Shown here in pieces: positions 1-11,837 of a stretch of 64,000 bases of DNA. The stretch is from Mansonella perstans (lineage: Eukaryota > Nematoda > Chromadorea > Rhabditida > Onchocercidae). Both the position numbers and the translations under genes were made by a program. Each line of letters starts with the position of its first letter. The first letter of the stretch is position 1. The notes beneath the pieces are model-generated. The model was not told the DNA's origin and did not search any database. It worked only from the letters and a program-made list of their open reading frames with translations. Location: positions 868,001-932,000 of the forward strand of contig JBAMDO010000580.1 of assembly GCA_037074765.1 (NCBI GenBank), read 5' to 3'.

Positions 1-349
1 AAACTCCGAAGCAAGTTTCCTTGCGGTGCTGAATACCATAGCGTTTCTGCGTTTTATGACATATTCAGACTTTGTAGTATATAATTTAAAAACTCTGGTT
101 GTCATCTGTTATATTTTAGAAACTGAATCAATGCATTTCTAAAGTTTGCTTGTAAAAATTTCGTGAACTCTTCAGATTCTATCAAAAGCTGCCGATAATT
201 CAGTGTTTGACAAAAGTATCCTATGCTATCATGTTCATCTTGCGAAACTATCTCGTATTCTCACACAAAAAGATCTCTTGGGCATTTTGGAAAATCCAAA
301 GTCGAGTGTATTCTTCAAATCGCTGCAAAATGAACTTTTGCAAGTTTAG
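1..349 (+). CDS. 3' end of an unidentified gene (last two exons)
   Basis: Two coding-looking pieces form the end of a gene that enters from the left edge. Positions 2-73 are open in frame 2 and end at a GTAGTA donor after residues TYSDF. A second piece opens after CTTCAG at 176 and runs in the same phase to TAG at 347-349. Its 57 residues include VFDKSILCYHVHLAKLSRIL and end in FKSLQNELLQV. The composition is that of a soluble helical protein with leucine-rich amphipathic stretches. An AATAAA lies at 422-427, about 75 bases past the stop, which fits a real gene end. I do not recognise the family and only about 80 residues are visible, so no function is offered. The phase match across the intron and the downstream poly(A) signal are the main support. 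Confidence 0.5.
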
Positions 350-421
350 CTTCATTTGTTTGCGACTGCTTCATTCCAGGTCTTACACTCTAGTCCATTA
401 AAACTTATTATTATTCCATGA

Positions 422-427
422 AATAAA
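422..427 (+). terminator. AATAAA polyadenylation signal
   Basis: A canonical AATAAA hexamer sits about 75 bases downstream of the stop codon at 347-349 of the partial gene, a normal distance for a nematode 3' UTR. It supports that gene ending here. Confidence 0.5.
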
Positions 428-1201
428 AGTCAATTTGTACGGGTGAGGAAATACGATGCGACGCATATTGGCATGCGGACTGATAACTATTTGAAAAATA
501 TAAAACACGAAATGTTTGTAAATTCATTGTGCAATATGTTGATATATGTGCCATTCATTTGTAGTTTTTTTCATTTGTTTTACTTGAATCGACTTCTCCA
601 TGTATGATTAAAAGAGTGACAGACAGTTTTTACGAATGGTTGTATTTTTTTTTTTTTTGTTAATTTGAATAAAAGCATCAACTTATTCTGTATGTTTTTT
701 AGAGGCTTTGAAATCCTAAGTTATTTTCTAAATTAACTGTTGTTACTTTAAAATTTTTTTCTGCCTTTAGAACTCCTAACTTGCTGTTCCTGTGAATGTT
801 ATGAAGATTGGTGCAAGATATTTAATCGGAAACTGTAGATGCTTATTCATTTTCTATGATTTGTAGAAGAGAATAAAGCTTAAATTAATACTTTGCTTTC
901 TTTGAGAAATCTCATTAAGATCAAGCAAATTATAATTAAGCAAGCTAGTAACATGAAAAGAATTTCGATAAATGGGAGCAGAAGATTCTTTTTTGTTGGA
1001 TACTTACTAAAAGGATAACTAAAATTAAATACGGATTTGCTATTTTTTGTTACTGTCGAGCGATGAATTTGCATCTTGAAATAAAGTATTCCTTACAATG
1101 ATTCATTAAATTTTTATTTCATGATTCAATGCGTCGCTTTTCTAAAATTTAGATTTTAATTTTCAGAGATTCAGGAACATTTGATAAAGATATTTATTTA
1201 A
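428..1201. other. Intergenic, upstream of the Rpn13 gene
   Basis: AT-rich spacer of about 770 bases with a T13 tract near 647 and a second AATAAA-like motif near 669. Only short random open frames are present on either strand. Promoter elements cannot be told apart by eye. The last bases lead into the acceptor before the Rpn13 start codon. Confidence 0.5.
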
Positions 1202-1202
1202 A

Positions 1203-1213
1203 TTTCTCTCAGT
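1203..1213 (+). promoter_or_regulatory. Putative trans-splice acceptor before the Rpn13 start
   Basis: The sequence TTTCTCTCAG ends at 1212, leaving a single T before ATG at 1214. A pyrimidine-rich acceptor this close to a start codon, with no upstream coding exon, is typical of spliced-leader addition in nematodes. This is inference from position and consensus. A splice from an upstream non-coding exon would look the same. Confidence 0.45.
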
Positions 1214-4200
1214 ATGAGTGTTATGTTCGCTAATGCGCGGTCCAGTCAAGCGAATAATGGTTATTTGGTTGAGTTCAAGGTAACTTTTCAGGGTCCTAAA
1301 CTTTCTATATGGGTTTTGCATCTGCACATATGACCAACACCTTAATTATAGACAATGCTTTCAATTTTGGTTGACCAAAAGCAAAATAATTTGTGATACG
1401 AACAATTTGATTGGCAGATTTCATTATTCATTTATGGTTTAAATAAATATACTAGAAACAAACAAACATTGAATTAAGGCCGGTCGGTCGAATTTGCAAA
1501 CAGGCTCAACGGTAGATAAGCGAAAGGTTGTAGCTGATAAAACAAAAGGATTAATTTTTATCAAACAGTCCAGTGATCAACTGATGCATTTTTGCTGGAA
1601 AAATCGTGAAACTGGAGTGGTTATCGATGTTAGTGATATTCTTAATATATTTTATTTATTTACAATTCAATATGTTCGGCTTTTAGTAATTCCAAAAGAT
1701 TAGTAGTAATTATTATTAGAAAGTATTCTATCTTTATCGTTTCTTATTTCATAGTTTTCTTTCGTCTCATTTTAATAATAATTTTTGGTTGTGTTATTAA
1801 CGATAAGAGACTAAAGAAATGAGTGAATCTTCATCTTAATATTTGTTCTGTTATATTTCTTTACTGTGTTTTCTAACATTTATTTATAATGATAAAAGGT
1901 ATGACTTATTTTAGATGCTTCTATTTTTTTCAGATACATTAGGGGATCAAGGATTTGCCTGAAATGGCTGATAGTTGCAGTTAGAATTAATAGTGCATTT
2001 TAATATATCAGTTTTTCATCGAACAATTCATAACTTTATAGAAACAGGTGGCTGTATAAAATGAATATATATTAGGGAAGGGAGAGAAGAAAAATTCTCC
2101 TTGGCTTATAAAAGAGCTTAGAGCGCTGTGTAAAACTAGGAATTGGTTAGGATTTTTAGTAAAACTAACACGAATCAAATAAAGTAAGTTTCAAAATTTT
2201 AAAGTTTTTTTTTTCTTTAGGATTTGATCATTTTCCCGGGCGACACAGAATTTATACGTGTAAAGGAATGTACGGACGGTCGCGTCTATATGTTGAAATT
2301 CAAAAGTACAGATGAAAAACGTCTGTTCTGGATGCAAGATGGTAAAACTGATAAGGACGATGAAAACTGCAAGAAAGTTGGTTTCTCTTTATCCATTCTT
2401 CCTTGTGTGTTAAATAATATTTTTTTATAGATAGTGTTGTTCGTTGAGATGATAAAAAGTACGACATTTAAATGATAAGGTCATTCGTTTTGTTTGCCCA
2501 TGAGCTTTTTGAAGCGATAATATTCGGCATATTTCCTCAGCATCTAGTAGTATGAATTACGTAGCTTCGAATCTGTTCTTTTCTATCACAGTTGAAGTAC
2601 AGAAGTCATTGTTTAGAGTACTAAATTTTCAGTTTATGAAATACTTTTTTTCATACTCTTGATTGGTAATTTAGAAATGTGTGATGCAAGGAGATTGTGT
2701 TTTAGGTAAATGAAACGTTAAATAATCCTCCAGCTCCACGAGCAGCGGCACGTGGAGGAACCGATCGTGCTGGTGCTTCGTCGTTTGGTACTTTAGCAGC
2801 TTTGGGCAATGCCAATGCGGATGGTGAACTTGGAGCGTTGGGAAATTTAGATCAAAGTCAACTGATGCAGCTGCTTTCACTAATGAATCATACTAATTCT
2901 GCATCAGCCAGTGAAGCAACCAGTCTTTTGCCGCAACTTCCACTGGTTACTGACGCAGCACATCCGTTAGCTATTAATTGTTTCATTGGAATATTTTCTT
3001 TAACTTTGTTTAGGATGTTTTCATTTTACAAATGCTATTTAATGTTGGATTGAAGATATTAGGGTCAGCGAGCTTCAGATGAAGAATTACAGGATTCCCA
3101 AGATTTTTCATAGCCGCCATAGATTTAAATACTTCAATGTGATTGACTTTTAGCTTTTTTACGAGAGTAAACATGAGGCAGAGTTTGATAGTTCGAATAA
3201 AAATAATTTAAATATGCTTGCTTGTTATGCTTTTATTTCTTAATGGCATCGTAAAGGGAACACTATTGCAGATCTTTAAAACATACGAAATACCAATTGA
3301 AACTGGAAATATTAGTCTACCTTAAAAATCTAAGTTATTTTTTTGATGATAGATGTATTAAATAACTTCTAGAATGGTATCAGAAGAAAGTGGAGGAACA
3401 TCCACGCAGGGCGCAACACCATCAAATACACCTGCTAATGGAACTGTTACCGATAGCTCATCAAATAACGCAGTCCAGTTGTCGCAGTTGAAAGAAATTA
3501 TTGCAAGTATAACGCCACCTGATGGATCTGGAAGAAAACGTAAGTTTCGAACAGCTAGTTAGTCTCCCTGTCATTTTTTTTTTAAAAGATTTGAGAATGA
3601 AACGTAACGAACCCAAAATTTCACTAACTAATATTGAAATTTTGTTTCACACTAAAGAATAGATCGGAGCAACATTAATCAGCTTTCTGAAGGACCATTA
3701 TATGAGCTCATCTTCGTGGACCGCATTTTATTTTGCAAGGCGAAAATGCGAAAGAATTGTAAACAATCCTTTAGATATAAGGCTGTTGTTGATTCTCATC
3801 AATTTTAATGGAAGCACTATGCCTTCCTACTCAGATAGGAAATTTCCGGGGTGTTTTTACAGCTGTAATAAAGATTTAATGAATGATATCAGATTAATTA
3901 AAGTTTCAGCGTTGCGTGTTTTTTTACACTTTATATTCCAGGGTCTACCTTTGAGTGCTGCAGGAAGTCCATGTTAATTGTAGATAAAATTAATTTCTTA
4001 AGGAATGATCACCAAGGAAGGAGCTCATTTTAGGAGATATTGTTTGATGATGTTTCAAAATTGAGATGGTTGGTTACACTGTCTCATAACATCATTCCCA
4101 GAATTGCTCGAAATCCGTAGTTAACAGTGGAAACATCTGTTTTTCACTAGATGATGGGAAATGTTGCCTCGTATTTATTGATTTTGTACTTATTTTAGCT

Positions 4201-5511
4201 GCAATTGACTTTACTGATGTGCTGTGCTGTGCTGACAAAATTAACGATATACTGGGGAAATATGCTGAGCAGCTGACTCCTCATTTACCCGATCAAGTAT
4301 ATTTTTTCGATGATTTTTGTGGTATTCAAATGTGCATCAATAACTAAGTTGCGTAAAAATATGGGCTAAAGTTCTGAAACAAAAAACTTCATGCAACTGA
4401 TAACTGCAATAGCCGATCAATTCTGGTAGCTTGAAACATATAGCAGAGCTGATTTTCTACTAGTCCAATGAATTTATTGGAATTTACATTTTGTGATGCT
4501 CATTAGTTCCGTGACAGAATCATTTTCTGAAGATTCTGGTTGCATATGAAAAGGGACAAATGACGAATCGAACTATTGTTTCAGCAATTGTGTTTCACTG
4601 AGTAGAACCAAGACCATTTCAGAATTATCAATATTCATTAGATGAATGAGATAGTAAGATAAGTACTATGCAATCAAGAAAGTTAGTTCAGTTTTCAGGT
4701 TAGAAGCTAGTTAGGTAAATTTTGAAAGAGAACAAGTTTTCGTCATTTATTGTAACACTTTGTAGTTTTTACGCAGAATGCACAAGAATTCTGATTATTT
4801 ACATTATATTCTATAATAAAAGTATTACGTCTATGACTTCCATTTTCTTTTATATTAAGGAGCCGATCTATAATAAACAAGAAGAATTGGAACAAACACT
4901 TCGTACACCCCAATTTCGGCAGGCAGCAGATATGTTTGGTCATGCCTTGCAGACTGGGCAGTTGGCACCAGTATTGCGACAGTTCGGTATTGACGGAAAT
5001 ACAGCCTCATCTGCTGGAACTGGAGGTTATTTCATTTGGAAACAACTTCTGAAGCATCAAGAAATTGAGAGACCATTTCAAAATGTTTAAGAAAATAAAC
5101 GTCCTAGCACTGCTCATTTACGAAGTTTGTTCATTTCATCATTAAAAGTTGCAGATATGATTGCTTGGGCGACATGGTTTACAGCAAGTGAGAGTGCAAA
5201 AGAAAAAAGTACAGCGAAAATTGATGTTTCATCCCATCCTGGTAAGTCATTGAAAATGCTAGCGAAAGCGGGACCAAATACTTTTCGATGTTCAGATTGC
5301 AATTCAAGATTCTGAAATCTTTAACGTTTAACTTGGAATTATAGATAAGTTATATAGTATGTTGATTATAAAATTGATCGATAATGCGGAATTGCTATTC
5401 AAAATTCGGATTTCTGTAGGCATGGAATCGGACGATGATGAGGAAACTAATGAAAAGGCCGTTAGTAAAGCGGAGAAGAATGGATCGGACGACCACATGG
5501 ACCTAGATTAA
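1214..5511 (+). CDS. adrm-1: Proteasomal ubiquitin receptor Rpn13/ADRM1
   Basis: Rpn13 docks on the 26S proteasome, binds ubiquitin chains and recruits the deubiquitinase UCH37. Nine exons join in phase: 1214-1279, 1479-1628, 2221-2376, 2706-2965, 3373-3539, 4199-4296, 4860-5025, 5155-5241, 5420-5511, giving 413 residues (human 407). Residues about 15-125 are the N-terminal Pru domain, with motifs [50 protein letters not shown] and [14 protein letters not shown] low-complexity Ala/Ser/Gly/Thr linker follows. The C-terminal DEUBAD domain starts near [15 protein letters not shown] and contains [31 protein letters not shown] and [10 protein letters not shown]. The tail is acidic and ends DDHMDLD, like the vertebrate tail. 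The exon 8 acceptor could be 5154 or a nearby AG in the same frame. Other boundaries follow GT-AG. Family assignment is secure; orthology to the C. elegans gene is inferred. Confidence 0.93.
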
Positions 5512-6553
5512 TTTTCTTTGCCATACTATTGCGAATTTATACAGTATAGAGTTTTATGAGGTTCAGAGTTGTATTTGATCTAATTTCATCGTTCTGGTTT
5601 TGAAAAAGTACGATATAATGCAAGTAAAATACATATCGTTCATATCGAAAGAAACATATATATATATTAGTTTATTAACATTCCCAAGCATATAACACTA
5701 TTTTAATGCTGCTAGAAACAAGAGGCTATGGAACTCATTGTAAAATTTGTAGATTAAAACTGACATCTGAATATCTGTAGTTATCAAAGGCAGAGTTAGT
5801 TGGTCAATATCAGAACGCCAAGTCTTGCTTGGTTTAATGTGAGATTTGTATTTCAAATTTCAAGTTGTATACGTAGGTACGGCTCGGTGGTTGGATAAAA
5901 ACGTAGATTTGCCTTCTCCATTTTGAAAGACAAAGAATGACAACACAAAGACAATCCCAAATCGAATGTAAATGCAACGATTTATCAGTCCAAACTTTTG
6001 AAATGCTAAAACTTGACGATTTCTTTACACTAAATTCCACTCATCATTTATTGAATTATCTTCAACCGCAACATATAAATTATTTGATTCAAGAATCCCG
6101 AGAAATTACTTACTATCCCGCTAGTCTCATGTGCCTTGATTGGAAATGGAAAATATATTACTCTTGCAATCATAACGTTTTACAGTCGAAAATATAAAAA
6201 TTTTAATTAACGATAAAAAGTTGTCTAAATTAACGAAAATTAAAGAATAAGCAGAATCAATCAGAACATCAGTCTGTAACAGTGCTATCAAAAAATCGTT
6301 GAGAAAATATAATTTGAATCGTCGAATGATGCATATATGTCTTTGACCCTCTCGACTTTCAGATTCTTCAAATGGTTCTTCAAAGTTTTAGAGTAACTAG
6401 AAGGGTTTGACAAAATTACGTAACTACAGATAATTTGGAACATCTGAAGTTTTAAGAAAGATTTTACAATCAACAAGAGACAAATCTATTAAGTGAATAA
6501 ATCAACTGTGTTGCAAAATGGACATAGATGTCACAACAAGAAATAAAAATGGA
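5512..6553. other. Convergent 3' intergenic region
   Basis: This lies between the stop of the plus-strand Rpn13 gene and the stop of the minus-strand reductase gene, so it should hold both 3' UTRs. An ATTAAA at 5753-5758 could serve Rpn13. A short (TA)n run is at about 5658-5669. An 86-codon open frame at 5937-6197 has no recognisable domain and no splice context, and I treat it as chance. Confidence 0.5.
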
Positions 6554-9408
6554 TTATGAAGTTGCCTTCATATCACGTGCCTTCTTTGCAAGTGCTTTTT
6601 TACGGACGGTTTTAGTTGTCGCATTCAAATATGGCATGACAATGCATTCCGGCAAGTTCTTTGTAATTTCAGCCTGAAATGAACAAGATGCCTCTAATAA
6701 ACCTGCCAACACATGAAAAATCATCTCTAGCAAATTTTTAAAAGTCAAATGAGTTCCAGTCAGCATCAGATAGAGTGCAGAATTGCTACATACAAAACAA
6801 TCGAAGCAATAACAATCAAGGACTCAGCACTATAAAATTAAAGAAAAAGCATAAGACATCAAAAAAAGCTGTTGCCCTACTATAATTCTATTAAGAAAAC
6901 GAAAATTAATAAATGAATGACTAGACTCAAAACAGTAGAAAACAAACCTGCAACTGATGGGGAAAACAACCGGTTGTTTCATTCACGATTCCAATAGTCC
7001 GTATTGCATTTTTCGCAAAATCTTCAGCTGTCACAAAAAAGAATGATGGACGCGAAACCTGAAAATCGAAACTTCGCTTCCAAATATGTGCGTGAATAAA
7101 GAATTGTCTACTGGATAATCGTGACAATGCCAAAAAAATTTATGCTTGTTTGTCAGAAGCATTGCAATTTGAGAAATTTAGTTCACCAAAAACATGGAAA
7201 CTTACGAATTATCTTGGATGAGATAAAAGGTTCAAAAAATGATTATAAATGTGTCAATAGATTTACAAATTTGTGGAAGTAACAACTTAGTAAAATAACC
7301 TTGGACATTTTGGTAGTAACCAGCATAGGGCAGACGGTCTGGATGATTATATTCGTATCTGCATATTCTTTTTGTAAAATATTTGAGAACCAAGTGACAT
7401 ATTTCTACAATACAAATGATGTATTTCTGAATACAAGTGACATATTTTCTATCTTGAGAGATAAAAACAATTTGATCTTACAGAATTCACTAACATCCAA
7501 CAAATGATAGAATAGAATATGAGTGAACTAATTTTCTAATCATATTAACCTTCGACGCCGAGTAAACACTTAGTAAGCTGACTGGAATATATGCGGTAGC
7601 AGAGGAGATGTTCACAATGATGCCATTATTACGCTCAACCATTTGAGGTAATACTGCAGCAGATAACTGTAAAACAATTTTAGATTCGTGATTAATCATT
7701 AGAATCTCGAAATTAAACCCTTAAGGAAGATAAAAAAGAAGATGAATGATATTTTTCTAAAAATAATGTCTGAAAATACAAATATGGCAATTAACTAGTT
7801 TCTAAAACTTACCAACGTTGCAGGAAGAGTATTAACAATATTGACATCTGCAAGTTTTTGAAGACCACCATCTGCCTTATGGACAACTTCCGGATAATTG
7901 AAGCTTACACCAACGTTGTTAACTGAAAATGATTTACTATTTGAAATGAAAATATTTTTCAAAGGTGCATGCAGCATTTCCGTACAAAAACTTGTGAACC
8001 AAAAAGTAACTCTAACCTATAATTCTAGTCCTAATTTGTTATTTCTTATTACCATACTTTAGAAACGCGCTTCTGCGTCCGTGACCTAGCATGACTTACA
8101 ACTTGTTTCACATATGATAAATTCATATTTTCAGAAAGTAGTTCCTCTAACAGATATGCATATCAAACAGGAATTCACTGTCAAGAACTTTAAACCTCAG
8201 GAAAACAAAATATAAGACTTAACTTTATAATTACGCCAATGCGCATCAAAACATAAATACATACCATAAATACATTATGGCGATATGTAACTCTTACCCA
8301 ATATGCCGATATCTAACTCTCTCAGCGGCAACAACACTGTCCTTTCATAGTCTTTCACACTTCCAGTGGTGAAATCAAACGTAATTGTTCTAACCTGTAA
8401 ATCTGTTGACTGCTTTCTTCAAATAGCATTTTTTCAATAAAATATAAAAACAGCTGAGTATTAAATTTTATTTCCACATAAGTGAAAATGCATAAAATAC
8501 CTGATTTCAAATCAATCAGTAAGAATTTGGAACTACTATTTAATCAATGTTTTTTCTGTGATTTTGTTTGACCCAACAATAATAAATATCCGATTTTTCC
8601 TATTTATTTGTTGGATTTTCAATGGATTTCAATCAAAGAAACAAAAAAGGCTATGGTTGAATTGCAATATCTTATTCATGAATAACAGAACTATGTTCAG
8701 AAAACAAGTGCATAAATCGTTCTCCTACAAAAAAAAAAAAAAAAAAAAAAAACTGATAAATAACTAGTATTCTGCTGATAATGTCTTTTGACTTCGAACT
8801 GTTTTTTAGCTTATGCCTCCGCAAAAAGGCTAACGGGCGAATCAACAAATAACAAAAATATCTCAGAAGTAGATAATATGAAAAAACCTCGACGCCATAT
8901 TTTTTTTCAAGTTCTTCCTTTACTGTATCTAGCTTGCTTTGAGTACGCGATATCAAAACAATAGAGAAACCAAGCTTTGCCAATTCGAATGCATAAGCTT
9001 TTCCTATTCCATCGGTACTGCCGGTAACAACTGAAAGTAGTAAAAGGAGAACTTACTTTTCTTAAGTTCTCATTTTACATCATAAAAAATAATTATTAAG
9101 TAAAATAACTGAAGCTTACATTTTTGAATTCTCATATTTTCGGTGATTTTTTGTGCTTATTGGAATAAAATATTATTTCTTTACACTGCCATGTAAATTT
9201 CATTTTTCAGAGATGAGAAAAAGAATGAATGGAAATAAGCATTCCTTAATTCCTTACCTGCCCAATTACTACCAGCAGCTTTGCGTAGATTAATTGGTGT
9301 TGCAATGAAGAACGGATAAATGAGATTATAAAGAGCTGTGAACAAATAATAAAGTAAATAGAGCAGAAAAATCCAACCAAGAGCCACCAGTGCACATTCA
9401 CAGACCAT
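6554..9408 (-). CDS. let-767: Very-long-chain 3-oxoacyl-CoA reductase / 17-beta-HSD12 (LET-767-like SDR)
   Basis: Short-chain dehydrogenase of the HSD17B12 group, an ER membrane NADPH enzyme that reduces 3-ketoacyl-CoA in fatty-acid elongation and may act on steroids. Eight exons join in phase: 9408-9258, 9030-8888, 8394-8298, 7922-7813, 7666-7550, 7404-7300, 7058-6948, 6673-6554, giving 317 residues. Residues 1-35 are a hydrophobic anchor (LVALGWIFLLYLLYYLF). The cofactor motif TGSTDGIG starts near residue 53. NNVG replaces NNAG in the core strand, and the catalytic Tyr-Lys pair appears as YSASK. QTVCPMLVTTKM matches the loop after the active site. The C-terminus is Lys/Arg-rich but ends RDMKATS, so there is no strict KKXX signal. 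A TTTCAG lies about 10 bases before the ATG, a possible trans-splice site. Physiological substrate cannot be read from sequence. Confidence 0.92.
8731..8750. repeat. Poly(A) homopolymer tract in an intron
   Basis: An uninterrupted run of about 20 A lies in the second intron of the reductase gene. Similar tracts occur near 49,141 and 56,803. They are ordinary slippage-prone runs, and length errors are likely here. Confidence 0.7.
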
Positions 9409-9589
9409 CCTGTTTACCTGAAATACATATTTTTACATCCAATCTAATCTAACCTGCTTTTCCATATTATTCACGATGTGATGACTAGAGGCTTAAAACT
9501 ACACCTATAATTTTAGGACCATGAGTTTAGTTTTAGGCTACTATCGTTGAATTTTATTTTCCCTCTTCTCTCTTTCTCTCAAGACTTAT

Positions 9590-9637
9590 AGCCAAGACAG
9601 CCAAGATAGCCAAGATAGCCAAGAAAACCAAGACAGG
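9590..9637. repeat. Short 10-bp tandem repeat (AGCCAAGATA)
   Basis: About four to five imperfect copies of AGCCAAGATA/AGCCAAGACA are arrayed head to tail upstream of the reductase gene. They do not extend an open frame. Probably a small minisatellite. Confidence 0.65.
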
Positions 9638-10362
9638 ATACCCCGCATTTACACTGTATATTCAGTGTATCTTCTGTTTCAATGAATTGCGGAAGCCATT
9701 ATGATCAAATTATGAATAAAAAAAAAAAAAAAATGAGGAAACATATTACTCGTACAGATATTATTACTTATATTGTTAACGATTAAAAGTAAAAAAATAA
9801 GAAATGTAAAATAATGAAAATTCAAAAGAAAGTAATCAATGAGCAAAAATTAGCCAATAAAATATCAATTCCTATTTGGGGAAAAGATGACATACTATAG
9901 AATGAGAAATGTTCTCTAAGAATGTGATTTATACATCGAAGTGATAAGAGAAGTGATAAGAGAAGTGTGAGTGTGAAAAAAGTGAAGTATGATTGAATTT
10001 GAAAAAGATCTAAATGGAAAGTGATATAAGTAATTGTTAGTTCATTTCTGTGCATACCTAAATTTGGACGAAAGATCAAACACAAGTAGTTGTAATAGAT
10101 GAATCAATTAGATAATCAATTCACTCGTCCCATCGTTTTCATCTTCTGCAAGTTCAAAGATCATTCATTCATTTGAACTTCACTTTGCTGATGAAAATAT
10201 GATAGAATATGATCATCCTTACTGCATATAATTTCGGACACATATAGCTAAGTAACTAACTCACTGACCTTTAACCCCTTACGAAGACAGTTTATCCGAT
10301 TGGATCCTCCTAGCTAGTGCTGAAAATTTGCTTTCATCAAAACTTAAAATTACCACTCTTTT

Positions 10363-10386
10363 CCTCTCTCTCTCTCTCTCTCCCTC
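10363..10386. repeat. CT dinucleotide microsatellite
   Basis: A run of CTCTCT repeats followed by CCCTCC/CCCTTTC pyrimidine tracts, giving a strongly pyrimidine-biased plus strand. Confidence 0.75.
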
Positions 10387-10584
10387 CTTCCCTTTCTCTC
10401 TTTCTACCTGTCTTTGCCTTCAGAAGTTGATTCTGTTACTTCTATAATATCCTTCTGTCATCGAAGAGTGAGTGTGGAAAATGAAAGAATTTGAGAAACA
10501 ATTGCAACACATTGTATGCTATCTAGTTGACATACAGAGATTAATTGCACGCATATGGAGCAGATGCGTCTGAATGATAAACTA

Positions 10585-10792
10585 TACGTCGCTGTTGCAC
10601 AGGTACTTCAAGTAAGGTACCTCTCTTCACCTTTTACACGTCGCTGTTGCACAGGTACTTCAAGTGAGGTACCTCTCTTCACCTTTTACACGTCGCTGTT
10701 GCACAGGTACTTCAAGTGAGGTACCTCTCTTCACCTTTTACACGTCGCTGTTGCATAGGTACTTCAAGTGAGGTACCTCTCCTCACCTTTTT
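10585..10792. repeat. 52-bp minisatellite, four copies
   Basis: Four head-to-tail copies of a 52-bp unit. The marker CGTCGCTGTTGCA starts at 10587, 10639, 10691 and 10743, so the spacing is exactly 52 each time. Copies differ at only a few positions (AAGTAAGG versus AAGTGAGG, GCACAGG versus GCATAGG, CTCTCTTC versus CTCTCCTC). Each unit has an AGGTAC ... GTACCT inverted pair around TTCAAGTGAG. 52 is not a multiple of three, so a coding role is unlikely. Confidence 0.93.
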
Positions 10793-11808
10793 TCAATATT
10801 AGTAGAAAGTGGAAACATTGAAGTTATTGATGAGGAAAAATGTTCGTTCGGTTAGTTCCTCTATTAGCGAGAAATAACTGTTAGCGTATTTCTCCTTCAT
10901 ACTCCTATCTTGCAGCTACATGCCGATGCGTCTGCACAAGTTGCACACACACATACCACGTATGCACACCTATATTCTGTAGGTACATTTCAACACTTGG
11001 TTGATTGATTGTCAAAGAAAAGTGAAAATTTAAAATTTGCTGTAAGCAATCAAAATAATTATTGAACTGTGAATTCCTAGTACATTTCTAGTTGTTAATA
11101 TTGCCAGAATAAAGTATTTATCACAACAAAGAATTTTTTTTAAAACAATTCTTTCATTGTGTAAACAATATTCAAATCTTAAATTCAATCATTTTTTAAA
11201 TGAGCTAATTCATTTTCATGAATTATATTATTGTACATTCAACAGATCAAATGCTAATTTCTTCTTGCCTAATTTCTTTTATATATCAATTATTTGTACA
11301 TGTAACAGATACCGCTTTAAAAGGATTTCTCTTATTTATCACATTTTAGTTTTGTACAAACTTTAGAAAATTTAATATAATTCATGAAATATACAAAAAT
11401 ATAATATAACTTATAAAATATACAAAAACTAAAAGTATTTTTGTGACCCTAAAAATATAACAATACTTTCTATTTTCACAATTATCTTTTCATTAATTAC
11501 GATTTGTTAAAATTTCTTTTCATCGTAAATGACTTAGCAAATCTCTATTATCAATTGCTTATATTTGTGATAAACTCATTGTGGAAAGTTCTGTTCCCAC
11601 TGTTGTCCTATTTGAAGTGAACTCAGTTCACTTGATGAGTGCTTGTTTAACTTGCCATATATAATCTTTTCTGTCGTACACCTATGCTTTGCTTGTAATT
11701 ACTCTATTCCAATTATCTGTAATTTTCAAATGCATTTCCATATTGATTTGTTTTGGAAAACTCTGATAAATTTTATCACATTATCACATTTATCACTATA
11801 TCACTATA

Positions 11809-11837
11809 ATCACTTAAATGATAAACATTTAAGTGAT
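11809..11837. repeat. Perfect 12-bp inverted repeat (hairpin)
   Basis: The arms ATCACTTAAATG (11809-11820) and CATTTAAGTGAT (11826-11837) are exact reverse complements with a 5-nt ATAAA loop. The left side continues an ATCAC-rich low-complexity tract that starts near 11775. It could be an AT-rich slippage product; no terminator or miRNA context is evident. Confidence 0.75.

Noticed and set aside
5937..6197. 86-codon plus-strand frame between convergent genes
   Set aside because: Lies in the expected 3' UTR region with no homology cue; probably random.
9822..10085. 87-codon minus-strand frame, Leu/Phe-rich
   Set aside because: Low-complexity AT-derived hydrophobic translation with no splice context, domain or conserved motif.
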